Of a DNA stretch of 64,000 nucleotides, positions 36,927-46,744 are shown piece after piece. The notes beneath the pieces were generated by a model. That model was not told where the DNA came from and made no database searches. It saw nothing but the letters and a program-made list of their open reading frames with translations. Every line of letters starts with the position of its first letter. The stretch's first letter is position 1. The stretch is from Novosphingobium aureum (GTDB lineage Bacteria; Pseudomonadota; Alphaproteobacteria; Sphingomonadales; Sphingomonadaceae), in NCBI RefSeq assembly GCF_015865035.1, contig NZ_JADZGI010000004.1:124001-188000 (forward strand), given 5' to 3'. A program made the translations under genes and the position numbers.

Positions 36927-38618
36927 TCAGAGCGCCTGCATTTCGTTGTTCAGGTTGCCGCTCTTGGCTGCAGGTGCGTTGTCGTTGGCGGGCTGCGTCG
37001 CTGTCCCTGCGCCAAGGTCCTCGGGGACCTCGATGTAGGGCAGCTTGAGCGCGGTGCTGGTCATCTTGCGGATGCGGTTGGTCAGCGCCGGATCGTCGGC
37101 CAGCTTGCGCTCGCCGGCCGGATAGATCGCGTCGATCCGCGCCTTCCACTTTCCGGCGACCTGCGCGGGGAACGCCTTCTTCATCACGTTGAGCATGATC
37201 GCAGGCGAAGTCGATGCGCCCGGCGATGCGCCCATCAGAGCCGCGATCGTGCCGTCCTTGTCGGCGACGATTTCGGTGCCGAACTGCAGGATCGAGCCCT
37301 TCACCGGATCGCGCTTGATGATCTGGACGCGCTGTCCTGCGGTGATCAGCTTCCAGTCCGAGCGCTTGGCATTGGGGAAGTAGCGCTGGAGCTGGGCCTG
37401 ACGGTCGGCGTCGCCGAGCGAAGCCTGCTCTGCAAGGTACCCGACGAGGTCGATGTTGTCCGCGCCGACCTTGACCATCGGACCCACATTGTTGTCGTAG
37501 ACCGAAGAGAACAGGTCCCACCACGAGCCATGCTTGAGGAACTTGGTGCTCTGCAGCGCGAAGGGGCCGAAGAGGACCACCGGCTTGCCGTCGATCTTGC
37601 GGGCATCGAGGTGCGGCACCGACATCGGCGGAGAGCCCTCGTCGGCCATGCCATAGGCCTTGACCTGATGGCGACCGGCGATGGCGGGTGCGTCCATGGC
37701 GAGGAACTGGCCGCCGACAGGGAAGCCGGCATAATCCTTCGCCTCGGGAATGCCCGATAGCTGCAGCAGCTTGAGCGCCGCGCCGCCCGCGCCGATGAAC
37801 ACGAACTTCGACTTGATCGTGTGGTCCGCGCCCTTCTTCAGATCGTGGACGGTCACGTTCCAGGTCTTGTCGGCGTTCTGGTGAAGCCCGCGCACCTCGT
37901 GCGAGAGTTCGAGGTGGAAATTGGGGTTGGCGGTGAGCGATTTTGCAAGACCGCGGGTGATCACGCCGTAGTCGACGTCGGTGCCCAGCGGCATGTAGGT
38001 CGCGGCGATCTTGTCGCCGGGCGCGCGCCCTTCCATCATGATCGGCGCCCACTTCGCGATCTGCGCGGCATCGGTCGAGTACTGCATGCCGTAGAACAGC
38101 GGGTTTTGAGTCAGGGTCTGCTGGCGGCGACGCAGGAAGTCGGCACGCTCGTCGCCGAAGACGAAGGCCATGTGCGCGGTGGGATTGATGAACTTGCCCG
38201 GCTCGGGGAGGCGCTTCGCCTTGACCTCGTGGGCCCAGAACTGGCGCGAGACCTCGAACTGCTCGGCGGTCCTGACCGCCTTGTCGATGTTGATCGTGCC
38301 GTCGGGATTTTCCGGGGTGTAGTTGAGCTCGGCGAAGCCGGAGTGGCCGGTGCCGGCGTTGTTCCACCCGTTCGAGCTTTCCTCGGCGACCTGATCCATG
38401 CGTTCGTAGAGGTGCACGTTCCAGTCGGGCTCCATCTCCTGCAGGTAGGTGGCGAGCGTCACGCTCATGATGCCGCCGCCGATGAGCACGACGTCGACCG
38501 GCTCCTCGTTCTCGGCCTCGGGATGACCGCCCCAGCTGACCGGACGGAAAAGGAACAGCAAGCCGGCCACGGCGGCGACGCCGACAATCGCGGCGATGAT
38601 TTTCAGGACTCTCTTCAT
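36927..38618 (-). CDS. mqo: Malate:quinone oxidoreductase with N-terminal membrane helix
   Basis: 563 residues. Mqo oxidises malate to oxaloacetate and passes electrons to quinone using FAD at the membrane. The FAD loop VDVVLIGGGIMSVTLATYL is near residue 45; LYERMDQVAEESSNGWNNAGTGHSGFAELNYTPE follows, then VFIGAGGAALKLLQLSGI and GASPGASTSPAIML near the C-terminus. A hydrophobic segment at about 5-25, then Arg and Trp-rich residues, precedes the FAD domain; most Mqo proteins are peripheral, so this helix would anchor it. It faces gltX divergently over 384 bases. Confidence 0.93.
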   Translation of the reverse strand: MKRVLKIIAAIVGVAAVAGLLFLFRPVSWGGHPEAENEEPVDVVLIGGGIMSVTLATYLQEMEPDWNVHLYERMDQVAEESSNGWNNAGTGHSGFAELNYTPENPDGTINIDKAVRTAEQFEVSRQFWAHEVKAKRLPEPGKFINPTAHMAFVFGDERADFLRRRQQTLTQNPLFYGMQYSTDAAQIAKWAPIMMEGRAPGDKIAATYMPLGTDVDYGVITRGLAKSLTANPNFHLELSHEVRGLHQNADKTWNVTVHDLKKGADHTIKSKFVFIGAGGAALKLLQLSGIPEAKDYAGFPVGGQFLAMDAPAIAGRHQVKAYGMADEGSPPMSVPHLDARKIDGKPVVLFGPFALQSTKFLKHGSWWDLFSSVYDNNVGPMVKVGADNIDLVGYLAEQASLGDADRQAQLQRYFPNAKRSDWKLITAGQRVQIIKRDPVKGSILQFGTEIVADKDGTIAALMGASPGASTSPAIMLNVMKKAFPAQVAGKWKARIDAIYPAGERKLADDPALTNRIRKMTSTALKLPYIEVPEDLGAGTATQPANDNAPAAKSGNLNNEMQAL

Positions 38619-39002
38619 GGCGTCACCCGCATTTCGTCACGGGGAGGGGGCGTTTGTCGGTCATGTCGCTTCTTCCTGTCTCGGCTGTCGCTTCCTGCGC
38701 CGGGCGCACCTGCTCCGCCGGGCAGGGGAGTGCGGCGGGCACGGCGAGCGTATGCGCGATGGCCTGTTTCATGCGCGCGGTATCCGGCTATTGCCGGTGC
38801 GGGTCAAACGAGGAGCAACACTGTAGAAAATGCAGTAATTCAGCGAGTTTGACCTAGGCGTTTGGGTCTCAATGGGCCAATTGTGGCACATCTGCTCAGG
38901 GGGTGGTGCAGAATTTGACACATGGCACTCTTGGGGCCCTTCACAGCGGCCTCACACAGCAAGGCTTTGACCTCGTGCGCGGCGCGGCCTAATCCGCGCG
39001 GC
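38619..39002. other. 384-base intergenic region between mqo and gltX
   Basis: No ORF with a credible ribosome site was found; longer open frames in it are Arg/Cys-rich. TTGACA at about 38916 without a good -10 box, and TTTGAC/CTAATC spaced 17 near 38967-38995, are weak gltX promoter candidates; the latter would give a very short leader. No RNA family recognised. Confidence 0.3.
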
Positions 39003-40334
39003 ATGACGATCACCACGCGCTTCGCTCCCTCGCCCACCGGGCTGCTCCATGTCGGCAACATCCGCATGGCCTTGCACAACTGGCTGCTGGCGAAGTCGGC
39101 GGGCGGGCGTTTTGTGCTGCGTATCGACGACACCGACGCGGCCCGTTCGCGCGAGGATTACGTCGAGGCGATCCGCGCCGATCTGGCATGGCTCGGCCTG
39201 CAGCCCGACGGCGAGGAGCGCCAGTCGCAGCGCGGAGACCTCTACGAGGCGCGCTTCGAGGCGCTGCGCGCGGCGGGGCGCATCTACCCGTGCTGGGAAA
39301 CGCCGCAGGAACTCGAACTCAAGCGCAAGATCCTGCTCGGGCGCGGGCTGCCGCCGATCTACGACCGCGGTGCGCTGGCGCTGTCGGAAGACGAGAAGGC
39401 GGCGAAGCTGGCGGCAGGCGAGCAGCCGCACTGGCGCTTCCTGCTCGACCGCGACGAGGCGATCGGCTGGGAGGACGGCATTCGCGGGGCCCAGTCTTTC
39501 GATCCGGCGCTGATGTCTGATCCGGTCGTACGCCGCGCCGATGGCTCGTGGCTCTACATGCTCCCCTCGGTGATCGACGATATCGAGATGGGCGTGACCG
39601 ACATCCTGCGCGGCGAGGACCACGTCTCGAACACCGCGACGCAAGTGCAGATGTTCACCGCGCTCGGCGCACCCGTGCCGCGCTTCGCGCACGAGGCGCT
39701 GCTGGTAGGCAGCGAGGGCAAGCTGTCCAAGCGGCTAGGCTCGCTGGGTGTCGGCGAAATGCGCGAGGCGGGCATTGAGCCGCGCGCGCTGGTGGCCTTG
39801 CTGGGGCGTCTGGGTACGTCCGATCCGGTCGACCCCGCGCTTAATGCCGACGCGCTGGCCAAGGCTTTCGATCTCGCGCGCTTCGGTCGTGCGCCCGCGC
39901 GCTTCGACGAGGCCGAACTGGCGCGCGTCAACGCCGCTGTCGTCCACGCGCTGTCCTTCGAGGCAGTGGCTGCGCGTTTGCCCGAAGGCATGGACGCGAC
40001 CGCCTGGGACGCCGTGCGGCCCAACCTCGCCCACGTCCACGAGGCAGCTGACTGGTGGCAGGTGATCAAGGGGCCGGTTGAAACCCCTGTGCTCGATCCC
40101 GAGGACCGTGCCTACATCGCCAGCGCTGCCGCGATCGCAGCCGGGCTTGCCTGGGATGCCGGCGTCTGGAAGGCGCTGACCGGTGCGCTCAAGGAAGAGA
40201 GCGGGCGCAAGGGCAAGGCGCTGTTCCTGCCGCTGCGCCTTGCGCTCACCGGCATGGCCCATGGCCCCGATATGGGGGCACTGCTTCCGCTGATCGCACA
40301 AGGCGAGGCGCTCGCCCGGTTGAGAGGGGTTTGA
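39003..40334 (+). CDS. gltX: Glutamate--tRNA ligase
   Basis: 443 residues from ATG 39003, fixed by the conserved TTRFAPSPTGLLHVGNIRMALHNW (class I HIGH motif as HVGN). The second ATP motif is KLSKRLG near 245. Other family blocks: LRIDDTDAARSREDY, YMLPSVIDDIEMGVTDILRGEDHVSNTATQ. It is on the short side for GltX (460-490), and the C-terminal anticodon region looks diverged. Many alphaproteobacteria carry two GltX; whether this copy is the discriminating or the GatCAB-paired form cannot be read. Confidence 0.92.
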   Translation: MTITTRFAPSPTGLLHVGNIRMALHNWLLAKSAGGRFVLRIDDTDAARSREDYVEAIRADLAWLGLQPDGEERQSQRGDLYEARFEALRAAGRIYPCWETPQELELKRKILLGRGLPPIYDRGALALSEDEKAAKLAAGEQPHWRFLLDRDEAIGWEDGIRGAQSFDPALMSDPVVRRADGSWLYMLPSVIDDIEMGVTDILRGEDHVSNTATQVQMFTALGAPVPRFAHEALLVGSEGKLSKRLGSLGVGEMREAGIEPRALVALLGRLGTSDPVDPALNADALAKAFDLARFGRAPARFDEAELARVNAAVVHALSFEAVAARLPEGMDATAWDAVRPNLAHVHEAADWWQVIKGPVETPVLDPEDRAYIASAAAIAAGLAWDAGVWKALTGALKEESGRKGKALFLPLRLALTGMAHGPDMGALLPLIAQGEALARLRGV

Positions 40335-40402
40335 CCCGGGTCAAGGCGGGGCGAGGGTACGCCTCCTAGACCTTGTCCTGTCAGGACAGCAGGACGGACC
40401 CG

Positions 40403-40603
40403 ATGCAATTTGCAGTGTTGATGATAATGCACGCCCTCGCGTGGAGCGTGCTCATGGGCGTGGGCATTGTCGCGCTGATGGTTGCCGGCATCGTCAATGG
40501 GCTGGCGATCGCGCTCGCCGCGCTGGCGGGGTTCGTGCTCGCCATGCCGGTAACATGGCTCGTCACCCGCCAGATCATGCACAAGCCGGCCGTCAGAAGT
40601 TGA
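40403..40603 (+). CDS. 66-aa two-helix membrane protein
   Basis: ATG at 40403 with AGGAC upstream. Hydrophobic segments at about 5-30 and 33-55 with a short Asn/Gly turn, then a basic tail HKPAVRS. It lies 68 bases after gltX on the same strand. No family recognised, though similar tiny integral membrane proteins occur beside gltX in sphingomonads as a matter of recollection. Confidence 0.55.
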   Translation: MQFAVLMIMHALAWSVLMGVGIVALMVAGIVNGLAIALAALAGFVLAMPVTWLVTRQIMHKPAVRS

Positions 40604-40654
40604 GACCGTCCCCGCCCGTGTTTCGTGCGGGCAGGGGCGGTCGCTTCGAGGCGC

Positions 40655-41437
40655 TTATTCCATCACCCAGCCATGGCTCGCGAGCAGCGACTGGCCGGTG
40701 AGCGCATTGGTCTCGAAGGCGGCGAAGAACAGCGCGACTTCGGCAATGTCCTCGACCGTGGTGAATTCGGTGTCGACGGTGTTGCCGAGCATCACCTTGC
40801 TCACGACTTCGTCCTCGGAGATGCCCAGTTCCTTGGCCTGCTCGGGGATCTGCTTCTCGACCAGCGGGGTGCGCACGAAGCCCGGGCAGATCACGTTCGA
40901 GCGCACGCCCTTGGGCCCTGCTTCCTTGGCGATCACGCGGTTGAGGCCTAGCAGGCCGTGCTTGGCAGTGACGTAGGCGCTCTTGAGCTTGCTCGCTTCC
41001 TTCGAGTGGACCGAGCCCATGAAGATGATCGAGCCCGAACCCTGCTTGTACATGTGCGGGATCACGGCCTTGGAGGTCAGGAAGGCACCGTCGAGGTGGA
41101 TCGCGAGCATCTTCTTCCAGTCGTCGAACTTGAACTGCTCGATCGGGTTGACGATCTGGATGCCGGCATTGGAGACGAGCACGTCGACCGTACCCCACTT
41201 GTCGACGACGGCCTTCACGCCCGCCTCGACCTGCTCCTCGCTGGTCACGTCCATCACGACGGCCATCGCCTCGGTGCCGTAAGTCTGGGTGATCTCGTCG
41301 GCGGCCTTCTGCGCGGCATCCTCGTTGAGGTCGGCGATGGCGACCTTGCCGCCTTCGGAGGCGTACTTGCGTGCGATCGCGTGGCCGATCCCGCTGGCAG
41401 CGCCGGTGACGATGCAAACCTTGTCCTTGAGCTTCAT
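40655..41437 (-). CDS. 3-hydroxybutyrate dehydrogenase (short-chain dehydrogenase)
   Basis: 260 residues. The Rossmann motif is TGAASGIG at the start, NAG at about 95, and the catalytic triad Ser-Tyr-Lys in IIFMGSVHSKEASKLKSAYVTAKHG (Tyr about 156, Lys 160). The NNAGIQ-like NAGIQIVNPIEQF and C-terminal TGQSLLASHGWVM match BdhA-type enzymes that oxidise (R)-3-hydroxybutyrate to acetoacetate with NAD+ in PHB turnover. Substrate assignment is by family resemblance. Confidence 0.85.
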   Translation of the reverse strand: MKLKDKVCIVTGAASGIGHAIARKYASEGGKVAIADLNEDAAQKAADEITQTYGTEAMAVVMDVTSEEQVEAGVKAVVDKWGTVDVLVSNAGIQIVNPIEQFKFDDWKKMLAIHLDGAFLTSKAVIPHMYKQGSGSIIFMGSVHSKEASKLKSAYVTAKHGLLGLNRVIAKEAGPKGVRSNVICPGFVRTPLVEKQIPEQAKELGISEDEVVSKVMLGNTVDTEFTTVEDIAEVALFFAAFETNALTGQSLLASHGWVME

Positions 41438-41508
41438 CTCGGTCTCTCTCTCCTTTGCACCCCGCCCAAGGGTGTTATGTGCAAGGCACTGTTTCCCCTG
41501 CGTGGCTT

Positions 41509-42690
41509 TCAGCCAACTTTGCCGCGTTCGCGCTCGCAGGCAAGGTCGAAGGTGATGATCTCGTCAGGTGCGAGCTTGCGCCCGGTCCAGTCGGGATGGT
41601 CGAGCGAGAACAGCGCATCGGCCTTGCCCGCGCCCCAGTGCTCGTCGACGGTCATGCGCGAGAACTCGTAGTCCTTGGAATTGGTCTCGTACCCACGCGG
41701 ACGGTTGATGAGGTGCATCACCGCGACCGGGCCCTCGGGCTGGCACGAGAGCAGCTCTGCGAGATCGGGGTCCGCGTGCAGGTCCTCGGGCAGTTTGTCG
41801 GCGAGGCGGCGCGCGGCGGCACGCAAGTGCTGGAGCCTGCGCGACATGTCGGTGCCAAGGCGGGTGCGGCTGGAAAAACGGATGTCCTTCTCGCGCTGGG
41901 CGATGTCGGCCATCGTGCGCGGTACTTCCCCGCGCGAGGAGAACAGGTCGATCTGGAACACGTCCATCCCTGCCTGCGAGCGGTTGTCTAGCACGTATTG
42001 CAGCGGCGTGTTGGAGACGAGCCCGCCGTCCCAGTACCATTCGCCGTCGATCTCGATGGGCGGGAAGCCGGGCGGCAGTGCGCCGCTCGCCATGATGTGT
42101 TCGGGGCCGATCTTGCGCTCGAAGTTGTCGAAGTAGACGAAGTTGCCGCTCATCACGTTGACGGCGCCGACGCTGAGGCGCGTCTCGCCGCGGTTGATCC
42201 GCTCGAAATCCACCAGTTCGAGCAACGTGTCGCGCAAGGGGGCGGTGTCGTAGAAGCTGAGCTGGCCGAACTCGGCAGGCCATTCGGTCAGCGGTGGCGG
42301 GAAGCGCGGCGTATAGAAACCGGGAATGCCAAGCGTCGCGGCGTAGAGCGCGGATACCTCGTTGAAGGTGCGCCGGGCGAAGCCGATCGGCTCGTCGAGC
42401 TTGTAGAGCAATTCGGAAGACGCGCGCGACCAGAACTTGTGCAGCGTCGAGACCCGCTTGCCGACCGGGTTTCCGGCGATGATCGCGGCATTGATCGCGC
42501 CAATCGAGATGCCGCTGACCCAGTCGGGCCGCATGTTGTGGGTGGCGAGCGCCTCGTAGACCCCGGCCTGGTACGCACCGAGTGCCCCGCCGCCCTGAAG
42601 GACGAGCACGGTACGCGTATCGCTGCGCTCGGGCGGGCCCTCGCGGCGCGCGGTTTCGGGGATGGCGAGCCTTGGGTCGTGGCTGTTCAT
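41509..42690 (-). CDS. Patatin-like phospholipase
   Basis: 393 residues from ATG 42690, which has GAGGGAGCTG upstream. Patatin core: oxyanion loop QGGGALGAYQAGVYEAL, nucleophile elbow GISIGAINAA (Ser about 75), and catalytic Asp in WDGGLVSN near 225. The C-terminal part has a conserved region with AVMHLINRPRGYETNSKDYEFS found in related bacterial proteins. It lacks a signal peptide. Hydrolyses acyl esters of phospholipids by family; the in vivo lipid is unknown. It begins 135 bases after the glnD stop on the same strand and may be cotranscribed. Confidence 0.88.
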   Translation of the reverse strand: MNSHDPRLAIPETARREGPPERSDTRTVLVLQGGGALGAYQAGVYEALATHNMRPDWVSGISIGAINAAIIAGNPVGKRVSTLHKFWSRASSELLYKLDEPIGFARRTFNEVSALYAATLGIPGFYTPRFPPPLTEWPAEFGQLSFYDTAPLRDTLLELVDFERINRGETRLSVGAVNVMSGNFVYFDNFERKIGPEHIMASGALPPGFPPIEIDGEWYWDGGLVSNTPLQYVLDNRSQAGMDVFQIDLFSSRGEVPRTMADIAQREKDIRFSSRTRLGTDMSRRLQHLRAAARRLADKLPEDLHADPDLAELLSCQPEGPVAVMHLINRPRGYETNSKDYEFSRMTVDEHWGAGKADALFSLDHPDWTGRKLAPDEIITFDLACERERGKVG

Positions 42691-42824
42691 GGCAGCTCCC
42701 TCAACACGGTGCACGGACATGACGATGCATGTTGCGATGCAGCATGTGGGGTCTGCCGGTCGCTATTTCAACGTAGCGACCGGCTTGCCATGGATTTTTT
42801 GGAGCCCGGCTGCCGGAGCTGCGC

Positions 42825-45578
42825 TCAGGCAGCGGCCTCGTTCTCTCCGCTTGCATCGCTTGCTGCCTCGAGCAGGCGTCGTTCGAGCGCCTTGAGGCGG
42901 TTGGCCGAGGTTACCTTCTCGCCGAGCAGGTCGGTGACGTAGAAGGTATCGGCGGCGCGCTCGCCGTAAGTCGCGATGTGCGCCGAATAGACCATCAGCT
43001 TGGCCTCGAACAGCGCATGGGCAAGGCGGTTGAGCAGTGCCGGGCGGTCCTTGGCATTGACCTCGACCACGGTGAAGCGGTTCGAGGCGCCGTTGTCGTA
43101 GATTACGCGCGGGCGCACGTCGAAGGCGTCGGCGCGCGGATGGATCTCGGGCTTGGCGACCAGCTGGGGCAGGATCTTGATGCGGTTGGCGAGGGCGTTC
43201 TCGATCGAACCGCGCAGCCGCTCGAGCTGCGTATCCTCCTGGAAGGGGCGGCCGAGTGGATCCTGGACGATGAAGTTGTCGACCGCACGCCCGGTCCTCG
43301 TGGTGTGGATGCGCGCGTCGATGATGTTGCCGCCGGCAAGGTGGATGCCGCCAGCGATGCGGTAGAACAGGCCCGGGTGGTCCGAGGCGATCACCGTTAC
43401 CAGCGTCGCGCCCAGCGCGGGATAGAACTCGGTCTGGATCGATAGCGGCTCGTCGTCGGCGGCGAGCAGCTGCGCGAGGTTCTTGGCGATGATGTCCTCG
43501 GGCTCGGCGATCCAGTAGGCGTCGTTGAACTTGCCGCCGACCTTCTCGACCAGCGCCGCGTCCTCGGCAGAGAGCGCGCGCACAGCCGCCTTCTTCGCCT
43601 CGACCCGGTGCGCGCGGCCGAACTGGGCGTGGCCGAGGCGCAGGCGTTCCTCGGCAGCGCCATAGAGTTCGGTGATGAGCTGGCGTTTCCACGAGTTCCA
43701 GGTGCCGGGGCCAACCGCGCGGATGTCGACGATGGTCAGCAAGGTGAGCTGGCGCAGACGGTCGAGCGACTGCATCTTCTCGACGAAGTCCATGATCGTC
43801 TTGGCATCGGAAAGGTCGCGCTTGAACGCGGTTGCCGAGAGCAGCAGGTGCTGGCGTACAAGCCACGAGACCAGCTCGGTCTCGTCCTCGTCGAAGCCGA
43901 AGCGCGGACACAGCTTGAGCGCGATCTCGGCGCCCAGGATCGAGTGGTCGCCGCCGCGTCCCTTGGCGATGTCGTGGAGCAGCACCGAGGCATAGAGCGC
44001 GCGGCGCGAATGGACCTTGTGCACGATCTCGTGCGCAAGCGGGTGGTCATCGCCCAGCTCGCCCTTCTCGATCTTCGAGAGCAGACCGATCGCGCGGATC
44101 GTGTGCTCGTCCACCGTGTAGTGGTGGTACATGTCGAACTGCATCTGCGCGTTGACGCGGCCGAATTCGGTGATGAAGCGGCCGAAGACGCCCGCCTCGT
44201 TGAACCAGCGCAGCACGGTCTCGGGATTGTTGCGCGAGGTCAGCAGCTCGAGGAACAGGGCATTGGCGCGCTTGTCCTGGCGCACTTCCTCCTTGATCAG
44301 CGCGGCGTCGTGCTGGATCTGGCGCATGGTCGCGGGGTGAACCTCGAGCCCTTCGCGGTCGGCGAGCACGAAAATCTCGATCATGCGCACCGGGTCGGCC
44401 TCGAACCAGTCCTCGCTCGGCGCCTTGATGCGCCCGCCGAAGATCTTGTAGCCCTTGAGCGTGCGCTCCTTGGCCTTGAAACCGGCAAGCAGGCCGCGCG
44501 GCTGCTTCTTCGCCACCTGTTCGTCGAGCTGGGCGAGGAAGATGCCGGTGAGGTTGCCCACGACCTTGGCCTGCAGGAAGAACATCTGCATGAAGCGCTC
44601 GACCGCGCTCTTGCCCGGCCGGTCGGCATAGTTCATGCGCGTCGCGACTTCGCGCTGGAGGTCGAAGGTCAGGCGGTCCTCGGCGCGGCGGGTGATCGTG
44701 TGCAGTTGGCAGCGCACCGCCCAGAAGAAATTCTCGGCGCGGCGGAAGGCGAGGAATTCCTTGCGCGTGAACAGCCCGGCATCGACCAGCTCGCCCGGGT
44801 TGCGCACTTGGTTCATGTACTTGCCGATCCAGTAGAGCGTGTGCAGGTCGCGCAGGCCGCCCTTGCCCTCCTTGACGTTGGGCTCGACGACGTAGCGGCT
44901 GTCGCCCATGCGCTTGTGGCGCTCGTCGCGTTCGGCCAGCTTCTCGACCACGAACTGGCGCTCGGTGCCCGAGACGACGTCGCTCCAGAAGCGCACGCGC
45001 GCCTCCTCGTAGAGGTCCTGGTCGCCCCACACGTAGCGCCCTTCGAGCAGCGCGGTACGGATGGTGAGGTCGGACTTGGCCATGCGCACCATGTCGTCGA
45101 GCGAGCGGCTCGAGTGGCCGACCTTGAGCCCCAGATCCCACATGAAATAGAGCATCGCCTCGATCACCTGCTCGCACCACGGGGTGTTCTTGATCGGGGT
45201 GAGGAAGGCGATGTCGACGTCGGAATGGGGCGCCATCTCGCCGCGTCCGTAGCCGCCGACGGCCATGATGGTCAGGCGCTCGCCCTTCGAGCGGTTGGTG
45301 GCGGGATAGACGTGGTTGACCACGTGATCGTGCATGACGCGCAGGATCTGGTCGATCAGGAACGCCTGTGCCTCGGCAACCTCGTGCCCGGCGGAGGGCT
45401 TGTCGTGCAGGCGCTTGGCGATTTCGGCGCGGCCCTGATCGAGCGAGGTGCGCAGGACCTCGACGACGAAGCGGCGCGCCTTTTCAGGGCCATAGGCCTC
45501 GACCAGCTTGTCGATGGTCTGGACGAGTTCGCGGCGGTCGATGACCGAACGGGGAGAGGGTATGCGGATCACACTCAT
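42825..45578 (-). CDS. glnD: Protein-PII uridylyltransferase/uridylyl-removing enzyme GlnD
   Basis: 917 residues, family length. Nucleotidyltransferase site GGYGRGEMAPHSDVDIAFL near residue 105, a GlnD-type linker, the HD hydrolase site LLHDIAKGRGGDHS near 530, and two ACT domains at the C-terminus (about 720-800 and 840-915) that bind glutamine. It uridylylates PII when glutamine is low and removes UMP when glutamine is high, steering nitrogen control. PII/glnB is not in the window. It is divergent from lgt. Confidence 0.95.
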   Translation of the reverse strand: MSVIRIPSPRSVIDRRELVQTIDKLVEAYGPEKARRFVVEVLRTSLDQGRAEIAKRLHDKPSAGHEVAEAQAFLIDQILRVMHDHVVNHVYPATNRSKGERLTIMAVGGYGRGEMAPHSDVDIAFLTPIKNTPWCEQVIEAMLYFMWDLGLKVGHSSRSLDDMVRMAKSDLTIRTALLEGRYVWGDQDLYEEARVRFWSDVVSGTERQFVVEKLAERDERHKRMGDSRYVVEPNVKEGKGGLRDLHTLYWIGKYMNQVRNPGELVDAGLFTRKEFLAFRRAENFFWAVRCQLHTITRRAEDRLTFDLQREVATRMNYADRPGKSAVERFMQMFFLQAKVVGNLTGIFLAQLDEQVAKKQPRGLLAGFKAKERTLKGYKIFGGRIKAPSEDWFEADPVRMIEIFVLADREGLEVHPATMRQIQHDAALIKEEVRQDKRANALFLELLTSRNNPETVLRWFNEAGVFGRFITEFGRVNAQMQFDMYHHYTVDEHTIRAIGLLSKIEKGELGDDHPLAHEIVHKVHSRRALYASVLLHDIAKGRGGDHSILGAEIALKLCPRFGFDEDETELVSWLVRQHLLLSATAFKRDLSDAKTIMDFVEKMQSLDRLRQLTLLTIVDIRAVGPGTWNSWKRQLITELYGAAEERLRLGHAQFGRAHRVEAKKAAVRALSAEDAALVEKVGGKFNDAYWIAEPEDIIAKNLAQLLAADDEPLSIQTEFYPALGATLVTVIASDHPGLFYRIAGGIHLAGGNIIDARIHTTRTGRAVDNFIVQDPLGRPFQEDTQLERLRGSIENALANRIKILPQLVAKPEIHPRADAFDVRPRVIYDNGASNRFTVVEVNAKDRPALLNRLAHALFEAKLMVYSAHIATYGERAADTFYVTDLLGEKVTSANRLKALERRLLEAASDASGENEAAA

Positions 45579-45806
45579 GGCAGGCGGCTTCTAAACCGCA
45601 AGCAAGACAAGGGGAAGTCGCCGAAAGCCGTGAAAAGCGTCAAAATCGCCATGCGATGCGCCGCATTTCGCAAGGAAAGGGGCAAATGGCACCTACCATC
45701 GCGCCTGCGGCTATGCCAGAAGGCGCGCAGTGTCGCTTCGTGCCCACCGAGAGGGCGGGCAGGGGCGCCTGATTGCATCCCGTAACGAATCGAAGAGGTC
45801 CGCTCC

Positions 45807-46718
45807 TTGTCGCTGACGTCGCTGACAACTCTTGCCGCAGCCGCTGGCGCCCAGATGCACGAGCCGATCTACTGGGTCGACCTGGGTCTGCGCAACTACC
45901 TGTTCCGGATCGGCAGCTTCGAATTGCGCTGGTATTCGCTCGCCTATCTCGCCGGCATCATCCTCGGTTACTGGCACATCAGCCGCATGCTCAAGGAGCC
46001 GGGCGCGCCGATGGCGCAGCGCCATGCCGACGACCTGTTCTTCTACTGCACGCTCGGCATCATCCTCGGCGGACGCCTCGGCTACGCCACGTTCTACACC
46101 GGCGGCGATACGGGCATTCCGAGCCTGTGGGCCCACCCCTCGGAGCTGATGTCGCTGTGGCACGGAGGCATGAGCTTCCATGGCGGGCTGATCGGCGTGC
46201 TGCTGGCGATGGCCTGGGTTTCCTGGCGCAACGGCCTCGCGTTCCTGCGCGTCGCCGACTACGTCTCGGTCTGCGTGCCCTTCGGCATGCTGTTCGGACG
46301 GCTCGCCAATTTCGTCAACGGCGAGCTGTGGGGGCGCGTGGTGACCGGCTACGTGCCCTGGGCCATGGTCTTCCCCGATGCGCCCGACCAGCTGCCGCGC
46401 CACCCCAGCCAGCTTTACGAGGCAGGGCTGGAAGGCCTGGCGTTGATCGTGATCATGCTGTTCCTGTTCTGGAAGACGCGCGCCCGGTTTCGCCCGGGGC
46501 TGCTCGTCGGCGTGTTCACCACCGGCATCGCCTGCGCGCGCTTCGTCGTCGAGTTCTACCGCGAACCCGATGCCCAGCTGGCCGATTTCGCACACCAGAC
46601 CGGGCTTTCGATGGGCCAGTGGCTGACGATCCCGCTGATCCTGCTCGGCCTTGTCGTCGTGGCGCGCGCGATCGCGCGTCCGGCGCTTGGCAGCGGCGCG
46701 CAGACGGCACCGGCCTGA
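45807..46718 (+). CDS. lgt: Prolipoprotein diacylglyceryl transferase
   Basis: 303 residues from a TTG at 45807 with AGAGG eight bases upstream; an ATG at 45855 would omit 16 weakly conserved residues. Polytopic inner-membrane enzyme. Signature GRLANFVNGELWGR and HGGMSFHGGLIG, RHPSQLYEA with the active-site Arg/His, all present. It adds diacylglycerol to the lipobox Cys of prolipoproteins, including the lipoproteins encoded here. The next gene starts 26 bases after the stop. Confidence 0.94.
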   Translation: MSLTSLTTLAAAAGAQMHEPIYWVDLGLRNYLFRIGSFELRWYSLAYLAGIILGYWHISRMLKEPGAPMAQRHADDLFFYCTLGIILGGRLGYATFYTGGDTGIPSLWAHPSELMSLWHGGMSFHGGLIGVLLAMAWVSWRNGLAFLRVADYVSVCVPFGMLFGRLANFVNGELWGRVVTGYVPWAMVFPDAPDQLPRHPSQLYEAGLEGLALIVIMLFLFWKTRARFRPGLLVGVFTTGIACARFVVEFYREPDAQLADFAHQTGLSMGQWLTIPLILLGLVVVARAIARPALGSGAQTAPA

Positions 46719-46744
46719 TCGCGACGAAGGGGCACGACAGGGCA

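Noticed and set aside
43608..45785. 725-codon plus-strand frame opposite glnD
   Set aside because: Shadow of glnD; no motif and no independent start signal.
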